Below are positions 1 through 7,732 of a stretch of DNA of 64,000 nt, one piece after another. The translations under genes and the position numbers were made by a program. The stretch's first letter is position 1. Each line of letters begins with the position of its first letter. This DNA is from Nitrobium sp046350935 (GTDB lineage Bacteria; Nitrospirota; Thermodesulfovibrionia; Thermodesulfovibrionales; Dissulfurispiraceae). The notes below the pieces were generated by a model. The model was not told where the DNA came from. It searched no databases and was given only the letters and a program-made list of their open reading frames with translations. The DNA is taken from assembly GCA_046350935.1 (NCBI GenBank), contig JAXLZK010000001.1:62001-126000 (forward strand), in the 5' to 3' direction.

Positions 1-1
1 G

Positions 2-715
2 AAGGCGCCCCAGAAGAAAGCGCTCCTCGAACTGGGCGGCAACGCGGGCGTCCTCGTTGATGAGAGCGCCGACCTGGAGTATGCGGTGAAACGGTGCGTT
101 ACCGGCGCGTTCTCCTACGCGGGACAGGTCTGCATCTCGGTGCAGCGGATCTATATCCACGAGCGGGTGTACGACGCCTTCGTCGGCAGGTTCCTCTCCC
201 TTGTCAAAACGCTCAAGATAGGGGACCCGCTTGCGGACGATACGGACATCGGACCCATGATCGACGAGAAAAATGCGGTGCGGGCCGACGCCTGGATAGG
301 AGAGGCGCGGGAGAAGGGGGCGAAGGTGCTGGCCGGGGGCAGGAGGGAGGGGAGCTTCTACCTGCCCACGGTGGTGGCGGACACCACCCCGGAGATGAAG
401 GTCAGCTGCATGGAGGTCTTCGCTCCCGTCGTGACCGTGGTGCGGGTCAGGGATTTCGAGGAGGGGCTCCGTGCGGTGAACAGCACAATGTACGGCCTCC
501 AGGCGGGAGTGTTTACCCGGGACCTGCAGCACGCCTTCAGCGCCTTCGAGCGCATCGAGGTGGGCGGCGTCATCATCAACGACATCCCCACCTACCGTGT
601 CGACCATATGCCGTACGGGGGGGTAAAACAGTCGGGTTTCGGCAGGGAGGGAGTCAAGTACGCGATCGAGGAGATGACCGAACTGCGGCTTCTGGTGCTG
701 AACAGCAAGTTGTGA
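2..715 (+). CDS. Aldehyde dehydrogenase family protein, 5'-truncated by window edge
   Basis: C-terminal half of an NAD(P)-dependent aldehyde dehydrogenase, which oxidises an aldehyde to a carboxylic acid. The frame is open from base 2, so the true start lies left of the window. The catalytic half is visible: the ELGGN motif that carries the general-base glutamate, then GQVCIS with the nucleophilic cysteine, and near the end the PYGGVKQSGFGREG block that is conserved at the C-terminus of the family. About 237 residues of a usual 470-500 are present. The substrate cannot be told from this fragment. An RseC-like gene follows 15 bases downstream on the same strand and may be co-transcribed. Confidence 0.9.
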   Translation, partial: KAPQKKALLELGGNAGVLVDESADLEYAVKRCVTGAFSYAGQVCISVQRIYIHERVYDAFVGRFLSLVKTLKIGDPLADDTDIGPMIDEKNAVRADAWIGEAREKGAKVLAGGRREGSFYLPTVVADTTPEMKVSCMEVFAPVVTVVRVRDFEEGLRAVNSTMYGLQAGVFTRDLQHAFSAFERIEVGGVIINDIPTYRVDHMPYGGVKQSGFGREGVKYAIEEMTELRLLVLNSKL

Positions 716-730
716 TATAGTAAAGAGCGT

Positions 731-1168
731 ATGGAAGAAACAGGAGTGGTGCGGGAAATCAACGGTCCCCGGGCCCTCGTGGCCGTGCGGAAACAGAGTT
801 CGTGCGAATCGTGCCCCGGAGGCGCGTTCTGCTCCTCGGTGGGCGGCAATGAGGGGAGGATCGAGGCGCTGAACAACGCCCATGCCCGGGTGGGGGACAC
901 CGTCAGGGTAGTAATGAAGCCATACACCTACCTGAAGGGAACCCTCCTCGTGTACGGCATCCCCTCACTGCTGCTGATCATCGGGGCGGTGCTCGGCAAG
1001 GAATATCTCGCCCCTCTCCTCGGTATGGACCCCGACGGCGCTTCCGCCGTGGGGGGATTCGGCCTCTTCGCCCTCTGTTTTCTGCTTATGAAGCTGTTTG
1101 TCAGGAAGTTCGAGGCGAAGCAGGAATACATGCCGGTGATAGAGGAAATACTGAATACGGAGCGATAA
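731..1168 (+). CDS. SoxR-reducing system RseC/MucC family membrane protein
   Basis: 145 residues. The N-terminal part has a short beta-rich region with a cysteine cluster (CESCPGGAFC around residues 24-33). Two hydrophobic segments follow, at about residues 70-90 and 103-120, and the tail is charged. This matches RseC/MucC proteins, which are inner-membrane proteins tied to sigma-E signalling or to reduction of the SoxR iron-sulfur cluster through the Rnf complex. No rnf or rseA genes are visible here, so the role is taken from the family only. The N-terminal cysteines suggest a metal or Fe-S site. It lies directly downstream of the aldehyde dehydrogenase gene. Confidence 0.8.
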   Translation: MEETGVVREINGPRALVAVRKQSSCESCPGGAFCSSVGGNEGRIEALNNAHARVGDTVRVVMKPYTYLKGTLLVYGIPSLLLIIGAVLGKEYLAPLLGMDPDGASAVGGFGLFALCFLLMKLFVRKFEAKQEYMPVIEEILNTER

Positions 1169-1263
1169 GGACACTGCGTTCCTGGTTTGTCGCCTGTCGT
1201 GCCCGGAGCGTTTCCCGGATTCCGGTTTTGTGAATTTCGTATTCCATTATAAAGGGGGTATCT

Positions 1264-3363
1264 ATGTCATACCTGGATGCAGGGCGTATCAGGAATGTCG
1301 CGATCATCGCGCATAGCGGCGCCGGAAAGACCTCGCTGGCGGAAGCTCTCCTGTTCAACACGGGGGTGATCGACAGGATCGGGAGCACCGAGGCCGGCAC
1401 CACCACCATGGACTACGAGCCGGAGGAAATTGCGCGGAAGATCTCCGTCTCCTCAGCCATCGCCTTCTGCGACTGGAAAGATACGCGGATCAACCTCATC
1501 GATACTCCCGGCTTCATCAATTTCATAGAGGACACGCGGGGAAGCCTCCGGGTCTCCGACGGCGCCGTCGTCATCGTCAGCGCCCTCTCGGGCGTGAAGG
1601 CGGAGACCGAGAAGATATGGAAATTCGCGTGTGAGTTCGAGGTCCCGAGGATCGTCTTCATCAACAAGCTGGACAAGGAATCCGCGAATTTTTCCCAGGC
1701 CCTGAGCGAGATCCAGAAATCCTTCGAGACGGAGGCGATCCCGCTCCAGATACCGGTGGGGGAGGGCGGAAGCTTCAGGGGGGTGGTGGACCTGCTCTCC
1801 ATGAGGGCGTTTCTCACGGAAAACGGGAAGACGGTCGAGGCCGCCATCCCCGGAGAGCTGCAGGCGCGCGTCGACGAGTACAGGAAGAAGCTGGTGGAGA
1901 AGATAGCCGAATCGGACGACGCGCTCCTCGAAAAGTACCTCGAAGGCGGGGAGATCACCTCGGAGGAAATCATGAAAGGCATCCGGGAGGCGTCGCTGAC
2001 CCGGAGATTTATTCCCGCAGTATGCGGCTCCGCCACTCTGAACATCGGCGTGCGGCAGCTCCTCGACGCCCTGCTCCTCTGCCTGCCGAGTCCGGTGGAG
2101 ATGAGCAGGATCTCCCCGATCCGGGGAAAGAACCCGAAGGAGGGAAAAGAGGTGGAGAGGAAGCCGGAGCCTTCCGCCCCCCTGACCGCGTATGTCTTCA
2201 AGACCGTCGCCGACCCCTTCTCCGGCAAGCTCTCGATCTTCCGGGTGTATGCGGGCGTCCTGAAGGCGGACTCCACGGTGCTGAACGCGGTGACCGGAAC
2301 AAAGGAAAGGATCGGCCAGGTCTTCCACCTCGTCGGGAAGAAGCATGTCCCGGTGCAGGCGGTGGGGCCCGGCGACATCGCCGCGGTGGTGAAGCTGAAG
2401 GACACGAACGTGGGGGACACCCTGTGCGAAGAGCACCATCCCCTTGTCCTCGAAACGGTGCGGTTCGCATCCCCCATCATCTCCTACGCCATGGCCCCGA
2501 AGACCAAGGGAGACGAGGAGAAGGTCAGCACCGGTCTCCACCGGATCCTCGAGGAGGACCCCACCCTGAGCTTTTCGCGGGACGAGGAGTCGAAGGAGAT
2601 GATCCTTTCCGGGATGGGCCAGGTCCACCTCGAAGTGTCGCTCGAAAAGCTGAAGAGGAAGTTCGGCGTGGAGGTGGTCATGAAGACGCCGAAGATACCG
2701 TACCGCGAAACCATCAAGGCATCCGCCAAGACACAGGGTAAGTACAAGAAGCAGTCCGGCGGGCGCGGACAGTACGGCGACTGCTGGATCGAGATCGAGC
2801 CGCTCCCGAGGGGTGCGGGGTACGAGTTCGTGGACAGGATCGTGGGAGGCGTCATCCCCCAGCAATACCGGCCTGCCGTCGAAAAGGGCGTTGCGGAGAC
2901 GATGCACGAGGGGATCCTTGCCGGCTATCCTGTGGTGGATATGAAAGTCACCCTCTTCGACGGCTCCTATCACTCGGTGGACTCTTCGGAAATGGCCTTC
3001 AAGATCGCGGGGTCCATGGCCCTGAAAAAGGCCTTCATGGAGGCGAAGCCCGTCCTGCTCGAGCCCATCACGAAGGTGGAAGTGACCGTTCCCGAGGACG
3101 CGCTCGGCACAGTGATCGGAGACCTCAACTCCCGGCGCGGCAAGGTGCAGGGGGTCGATCCTCAGGCAGGGGGGAACCAGAAGATACTCGCGCTCGTCCC
3201 CATGGCGGAGATGCTCACCTATGCAAACCAGCTCCAGGGGATCACCTCGGGGCGGGGGCTCTATTCAATGGAGTTCTCCCATTACGAGGAGGTCCCCGGC
3301 CATGTCGCACAGAAGCTGGTAACGGAAAGGCAGAAGCTGAAAGAAGAGGCTGCGCAGCACTAA
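1264..3363 (+). CDS. fusA: Elongation factor G-like translational GTPase (EF-G2 type)
   Basis: 699 residues with the full EF-G layout: GTPase domain, domain II, and domains III-V ending in a typical EF-G C-terminus. G1 reads AHSGAGKT (residues 16-23), G3 is DTPGF (80-84) and G4 is NKLDKE. The switch I segment TEAGTTTMDYEPEE and the AHSGAGKTSL P-loop are typical of the paralogous EF-G2/EF-G-like subfamily rather than housekeeping FusA (AHIDAGKTT). The switch II histidine of classical EF-G (DTPGH) is Phe84 here. It is not in an str operon; no rpsL, rpsG or tuf is nearby, which also points to a paralogue. A purine-rich aaaggggg lies just before the ATG. Its role in ribosome translocation or recycling is not proven for this subfamily. 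Confidence 0.88.
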   Translation: MSYLDAGRIRNVAIIAHSGAGKTSLAEALLFNTGVIDRIGSTEAGTTTMDYEPEEIARKISVSSAIAFCDWKDTRINLIDTPGFINFIEDTRGSLRVSDGAVVIVSALSGVKAETEKIWKFACEFEVPRIVFINKLDKESANFSQALSEIQKSFETEAIPLQIPVGEGGSFRGVVDLLSMRAFLTENGKTVEAAIPGELQARVDEYRKKLVEKIAESDDALLEKYLEGGEITSEEIMKGIREASLTRRFIPAVCGSATLNIGVRQLLDALLLCLPSPVEMSRISPIRGKNPKEGKEVERKPEPSAPLTAYVFKTVADPFSGKLSIFRVYAGVLKADSTVLNAVTGTKERIGQVFHLVGKKHVPVQAVGPGDIAAVVKLKDTNVGDTLCEEHHPLVLETVRFASPIISYAMAPKTKGDEEKVSTGLHRILEEDPTLSFSRDEESKEMILSGMGQVHLEVSLEKLKRKFGVEVVMKTPKIPYRETIKASAKTQGKYKKQSGGRGQYGDCWIEIEPLPRGAGYEFVDRIVGGVIPQQYRPAVEKGVAETMHEGILAGYPVVDMKVTLFDGSYHSVDSSEMAFKIAGSMALKKAFMEAKPVLLEPITKVEVTVPEDALGTVIGDLNSRRGKVQGVDPQAGGNQKILALVPMAEMLTYANQLQGITSGRGLYSMEFSHYEEVPGHVAQKLVTERQKLKEEAAQH

Positions 3364-3385
3364 CCCGGACCCTTTTCCGGCACAC

Positions 3386-3432
3386 GGGCAGGGTACCTGC
3401 GGGGGGGTCTTTCCCCCGCACGCTCCCTGCCC
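3386..3432 (+). terminator. GC-rich nested hairpin after the EF-G-like gene
   Basis: An outer stem (gggcaggg pairing with ccctgccc) surrounds an inner stem (tgcggggg pairing with cccccgca). It lies between the EF-G-like stop and argH. There is no T-run, so it may be a factor-assisted terminator or an attenuator before argH. Confidence 0.5.
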
Positions 3433-3466
3433 CATTCCATTCATACTCATAATGGTTAGGAAAGCT

Positions 3467-4843
3467 ATGAAGAAACCCTGGGCAGGAAGGTTTACCGAGA
3501 AGACATCGCGGAGCGTGGAAAAGTACACCGAATCCATCTCTTTTGACAAGAGGCTCTGGAAGTACGATATCGAGGGGAGCATCGCCCATGCGAAGATGCT
3601 TGCGAAGCAGGGCATCATTCCCGCTGGTGATGTGGACAGGATCCTGGACGGCCTCCGGGAGATCCGCACGGAAATCGAGGAGGGCAGGTTCCGGTTCAGC
3701 GAAGAGCTCGAGGATATCCATATGAATATAGAGGCTGCTCTGATCGGGAAGATCGGCGAGGCGGGGGGGAGGCTCCATACCGCGCGTTCGCGGAACGACC
3801 AGGTGGCCCTGGACCTCAGGCTCTATCTCCGGGCGTCGGTGCGGGACATCGCCGGCCTCCTGAAAGGGCTTGAGGGCGTGCTGGCGGATCTGGCTGAGGA
3901 GCACCTGGGGGTGATCATGCCCGGGTATACCCATACCCAGCGGGCGCAGCCGGTGCTCCTTTCCCACCACCTGATGGCGTATGCCCAGATGTTCGGCAGG
4001 GACCGGGCGCGGTTCGAGGACTCCCTCAAGCGGATCAATGTGCTGCCCCTGGGCTCCTGCGCCCTTGCGGGGACCTCGCTGCCCATCGACCGGCGGTATG
4101 TGGCGGAGCTGCTCGAATTCGACTCCGTGTCGGAGAACAGCATGGATTCGGTCGCGGACAGGGACTTCGCCCTCGAGTTCCTCTGCTGCGCTTCCGTTCT
4201 GATGACGCATACGTCGCGGATTGCCGAGGAGCTCGTCCTCTGGTCCTCTGAGGAGTTTTCCTTTATCGAGCTTTCCGACGCCTTCACCACGGGTTCCAGC
4301 ATCATGCCGCAGAAGAAGAACCCCGACGTGGCGGAGCTGATGCGGGGGAAGACAGGCAGGGTGTACGGGAGCCTCATGGGGCTGCTTACCGTCATGAAGG
4401 GCCTCCCCCTTGCCTACAACAGGGATATGCAGGAGGACAAGGAGCCTGTCTTCGACACCGTGGATACGGTGACCGCGACCGTGAGCATCCTCTCGGAGAT
4501 GCTCCGCACGGTGCAGTTCAGGAAAGAGAGGCTGGAAGCCGGCGCCGATGCCGCCTTTTCCACGGCGACCGATATTGCCGAGTACCTGGTGCGCAAGGGG
4601 GTCCCCTTTAGGACAGCCCATGAGATCACCGGAAAGATCGTCCGGTACTGTATCGACCGGGGCAAGGGGCTTTCCGGCTTGAGCGCCGGGGAGTACCGGT
4701 CCTTTTCCGATGCCATCGGGGAGGATATCTACCGTTTCATCGGCACGTCCGCATCGGTGGGGGCGAAAAAATCTTTCGGGGGCACTTCACCCGCGGAGGT
4801 GAAGCAGCAGATACGGCGTTTCCTGAGGAGGCTGAAGAGATGA
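3467..4843 (+). CDS. argH: Argininosuccinate lyase
   Basis: Cytosolic enzyme that splits argininosuccinate into arginine and fumarate, the last step of arginine synthesis. About 458 residues, the usual length. The N-terminus WAGRFTE and the superfamily signature GSSIMPQKKNPD (with the catalytic-loop serine) are both present, as is the THTQRAQP block. An upstream in-frame ATG at 3452 exists, but aggaaag at 3457-3463 is correctly spaced for the ATG at 3467, and homologues begin at MKKPWAGRF, so I place the start at 3467. The stop overlaps the ATG of the next gene (ATGA). No other arg gene is in the window. Confidence 0.95.
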   Translation: MKKPWAGRFTEKTSRSVEKYTESISFDKRLWKYDIEGSIAHAKMLAKQGIIPAGDVDRILDGLREIRTEIEEGRFRFSEELEDIHMNIEAALIGKIGEAGGRLHTARSRNDQVALDLRLYLRASVRDIAGLLKGLEGVLADLAEEHLGVIMPGYTHTQRAQPVLLSHHLMAYAQMFGRDRARFEDSLKRINVLPLGSCALAGTSLPIDRRYVAELLEFDSVSENSMDSVADRDFALEFLCCASVLMTHTSRIAEELVLWSSEEFSFIELSDAFTTGSSIMPQKKNPDVAELMRGKTGRVYGSLMGLLTVMKGLPLAYNRDMQEDKEPVFDTVDTVTATVSILSEMLRTVQFRKERLEAGADAAFSTATDIAEYLVRKGVPFRTAHEITGKIVRYCIDRGKGLSGLSAGEYRSFSDAIGEDIYRFIGTSASVGAKKSFGGTSPAEVKQQIRRFLRRLKR

Positions 4844-5817
4844 AGAAAGGGGGGCCCGGAAAGCTTTTCCCTTTGCTCGGTGCTCTTTTTCTCCTTCTGC
4901 CCCTTGCCGCCTGCGGCAAGAAGGGAAATCTGACCCTCAGGACTTTTGAAAAGCCTCCGCCGGTGCTGGAGCTCTCTGCCGTCCACCGTGAGAACGAGCT
5001 CATCATCGCGTGGCCGTACCCTGCCGATGCGCGGAGCGGCATCAAGGGCTTTTACGTCGAAAGGGCCGAGGCAGGCCCTGCGGGGGGAGCCGGAGAGTTC
5101 AGGAACCTCCTGTTTCTGAAGGGCGATGCATCCCGGTATGTGGAGACGGATTTCGAGACCAGGAAGCGCTACTGGTACCGGGTGCGCGTCTATAGCATGA
5201 GAAATGTGCTGAGCGATGACTCCCCGGTGCTGGAGGTGCGCCCTGAGCCTGTGCCGCCTCCTCCCGCGGAGCTTTCCGCACGGGTGTTGAGCGACTCCCT
5301 CGAGCTCCGGTGGGAAGAGGTCTTTCCCGGAGCCCGGTACAATGTCTACCGGAGATATGCAGGCGGGAGCTACGCTGCTGCACCGGTTAATTCCTCTCCC
5401 CTGGAGGGGCCTGTCTTCCGCGACCGCATAGAAAGGGAGCGCCCCGTTTTCTATACGGTAAGGACCCTCCGCGCCACCGCCCTGCGGGACGAGGGATTCC
5501 CCTCGAAGGAGCTGGAGGTGTCCCCGGCGTCCTTTGTGCCGTCCCGGCCTTCCGGCCTGAAATATGTCCCCACCCCGCAGCGGGTCTTCCTTCTGTGGGA
5601 CGGGAATTCCGAGACATGGCTGTCCGGATATCGCATTTACCGGAAGAAAGGGGGGGAGAAGGACTTCAGCGCCATCGGCGAATCCCTTGCCCCTGCCTTT
5701 ACGGACGACGCCCCCCTGACGGTGAGGACCTTCTACTATGTCACCGCCCGGGGGCCTGAGCAGGAGAGCGCCCCGTCGGAAACGGTGGAGGTCCCTCCCC
5801 TCAAAACCGACGAGTAG
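4840..5817 (+). CDS. Lipoprotein with LptM-like N-terminus and fibronectin type III-like domains
   Basis: 325 residues. A signal peptide ends in a lipobox (LPLAACGKKG) with the lipidated cysteine near residue 25. The CGKKGxL start resembles the small lipoprotein LptM/YifL/LppL, which in some Proteobacteria is encoded beside argH. The rest contains about three beta-sandwich repeats with FN3 character (for example WYRVRVYS, YNVYRRYAGG, GYRIYRKKGG). It is probably anchored in the outer membrane and faces the periplasm. It overlaps argH by 4 bases, so the two are translationally coupled. Function unknown; the FN3 part suggests protein-protein or glycan binding. Confidence 0.75.
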   Translation: MKKGGPGKLFPLLGALFLLLPLAACGKKGNLTLRTFEKPPPVLELSAVHRENELIIAWPYPADARSGIKGFYVERAEAGPAGGAGEFRNLLFLKGDASRYVETDFETRKRYWYRVRVYSMRNVLSDDSPVLEVRPEPVPPPPAELSARVLSDSLELRWEEVFPGARYNVYRRYAGGSYAAAPVNSSPLEGPVFRDRIERERPVFYTVRTLRATALRDEGFPSKELEVSPASFVPSRPSGLKYVPTPQRVFLLWDGNSETWLSGYRIYRKKGGEKDFSAIGESLAPAFTDDAPLTVRTFYYVTARGPEQESAPSETVEVPPLKTDE

Positions 5818-5965
5818 GAGAGCTGCACTGCGCGGGCAAAACCGGGGACCGGGAATATGCTACAATAGGAGGCTTGCGGCCCGGAGAGGCCCGCAGCGAA
5901 AAGAGAAACGGCATGCAACGGTGCGTCGGAGACTGCGCGCCATGAGCATAGTGGGAGGTGCGACG

Positions 5966-6916
5966 ATGGGAAAGGGGATACTGCTGTCCGGGATCTTCGT
6001 CCTGGTGCTGGGATATGTTTCCGCTGCACAGGGCGCCGTGCTGCTCGATAAGGTGATGGCTATCGTGAACAAGGAGGTGATCACCTGGAGCGATGTGTAC
6101 CGGGGCATGGAGTACGAAGCGGCTGACGAGGTCAAGGCCCTGAAAGCCGAGGACAGGCGGCGGATATTCAAGGAGAGCGAGCTGCACTACCTCGATCTCC
6201 TCATTGATATGAGGCTGCAGTTGCAGGAGGCGGCCCGGATCGGGATCTCCGCCGGCACGGCGGATGTGGAGAGGGCCATGAGGAGCATCAAGGAGAAGTA
6301 TTCCCTGTCGGACGAGGCCTTTGCCGAGACGGTAAGCAAGGAGGGCTTTTCCCTTGATGCCTACAAGAAGCGCCTCGCCGAGCAGATTACGCTGAGCCGC
6401 ATCGTCGACCAGGAAGTGAAGAGCAAGGTCCTGGTGACCGAGAGGGAGATCGACAATTACCTCACCGATCATAAGAACGAGGCGAAGGAAAATGAAGGCT
6501 TCTCGGTGAGCCACCTTTTTCTGAAGAAGACGGAAGACAGGAAACAGGTTGAAGAGAAGATGGCGGAGATCCTGAAACAGATAAAGGCGGGGGCGGACTT
6601 TGCCGATCTGGCGCGGCAGCACTCCGCAGGCGCCGGCGCGCGGAACGGCGGGGACCTCGGCTTCATCAGGACGTCCGATATGTCCGCCGAGTTCCTTGCC
6701 GTGCTGTCCGGGCTGAAGGCGGGGCAGATGAGCGAGCCGTTCTGGGGTGATGACGGGATGCACCTGCTCAAGCTGAACGAGATCCGGCGGTTCGATACGC
6801 CCCAGGCGCTGCGCGAAGCGGTGCGGCAGAAGCTGCTCGATGCGAAGCTTTCGCGGGAGCTTCGCAACTGGGTAAGGGGGCTGCGTGAAAAGGCGTACGT
6901 GGAGATAAAAATATAA
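5966..6916 (+). CDS. SurA-like periplasmic peptidyl-prolyl isomerase
   Basis: 316 residues. Signal peptide (about residues 1-24), a SurA N-terminal helical chaperone region beginning DKVMAIVNKEVITWSDV, one parvulin/PpiC rotamase domain (VSHLFLKK to LLKLNEI) and a short C-terminal helix. SurA-family proteins escort outer-membrane proteins through the periplasm. E. coli SurA has two parvulin domains; this one has a single domain, as in many other phyla. I chose the ATG at 5966 because gggaggtg at 5953-5960 is well placed for it. An in-frame ATG at 5942 and a longer upstream open frame lack such a site. rluB-like and aspS follow on the same strand. Confidence 0.88.
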   Translation: MGKGILLSGIFVLVLGYVSAAQGAVLLDKVMAIVNKEVITWSDVYRGMEYEAADEVKALKAEDRRRIFKESELHYLDLLIDMRLQLQEAARIGISAGTADVERAMRSIKEKYSLSDEAFAETVSKEGFSLDAYKKRLAEQITLSRIVDQEVKSKVLVTEREIDNYLTDHKNEAKENEGFSVSHLFLKKTEDRKQVEEKMAEILKQIKAGADFADLARQHSAGAGARNGGDLGFIRTSDMSAEFLAVLSGLKAGQMSEPFWGDDGMHLLKLNEIRRFDTPQALREAVRQKLLDAKLSRELRNWVRGLREKAYVEIKI

Positions 6917-6940
6917 CCTTCCCCTGTTCATTAGGAGCCT

Positions 6941-7675
6941 ATGGAAGAGCGGATACAGAAGATACTTGCACGGATGGGGGTCGCTTCGCGGAGAAAGGCG
7001 GAGGAGCTCATTGCCGAAGGCAGGGTCACGGTCAACGGGAAGACCGCGGCCCTGGGAATGAAGGCCGACCCGGACAGGGACCATGTAAAGGTTGACGGGA
7101 AGCTCCTGGTCAGGCCCGAGCCGAAGGTGTACTACATGCTCAACAAACCGCGGGAGGTGGTGACCTCCCTCTCCGACCCCGCCGGCAGGACGACGGTAAA
7201 GGCCTTCCTGAAGGGCATCCGGTACCGGGTCTTCCCGGTGGGCAGGCTCGACTACGATTCGGAAGGGCTGCTGCTGCTCACCAACGACGGCGATTTCGCC
7301 CAGGCCCTGCTGCATCCCTCGAAGGAGGTCCCGAAGATCTACCAGGTCAAGGTGAAAGGGACTGTCGCGCAGGAGAAGATCGAGAAGCTGCGGAGCGGGG
7401 TGCGCCTCGAAGACGGGATGACCGCACCCGCCCGGGTGAAGAGGATCTCGATGCAGAAGGCGGCGGAGAGCAATTCCTGGCTCGAAGTGACCCTGCACGA
7501 AGGCAGGAAGAGGCAGGTGCGGAGGATGCTCGAAAAGATGGGGCACCCGGTTATCAAGTTGAAAAGGGTGGGCATCGACGGGCTGCGGCTCGGCGACCTG
7601 AAGCCGGGCGAGATCAGGCCTCTCACACGGGAAGAGCTGGAGAGAATACGACAGGATGCGGGGAGCATAGACTGA
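6941..7675 (+). CDS. RsuA/RluB/RluE-family rRNA pseudouridine synthase
   Basis: 244 residues. An N-terminal S4 RNA-binding domain (residues 1-60, ARMGVASRRKAEELI) is followed by the pseudouridine synthase domain with the catalytic motif GRLDYDSEGLLLLTNDG (catalytic Asp in GRLD). The EGRKRQVRRML block is also present. The length and the S4 domain favour RluB (23S rRNA) over RsuA, but the two cannot be separated safely by eye. A taggag site precedes the ATG. It sits 24 bases after the SurA-like gene and 57 bases before aspS, in one likely operon. Confidence 0.9.
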   Translation: MEERIQKILARMGVASRRKAEELIAEGRVTVNGKTAALGMKADPDRDHVKVDGKLLVRPEPKVYYMLNKPREVVTSLSDPAGRTTVKAFLKGIRYRVFPVGRLDYDSEGLLLLTNDGDFAQALLHPSKEVPKIYQVKVKGTVAQEKIEKLRSGVRLEDGMTAPARVKRISMQKAAESNSWLEVTLHEGRKRQVRRMLEKMGHPVIKLKRVGIDGLRLGDLKPGEIRPLTREELERIRQDAGSID

Positions 7676-7732
7676 AAAGGGTCTCTTTGCTCCCCCCGGG
7701 ATCATCTATGGTATACGGAGGTCTTATTTCTT

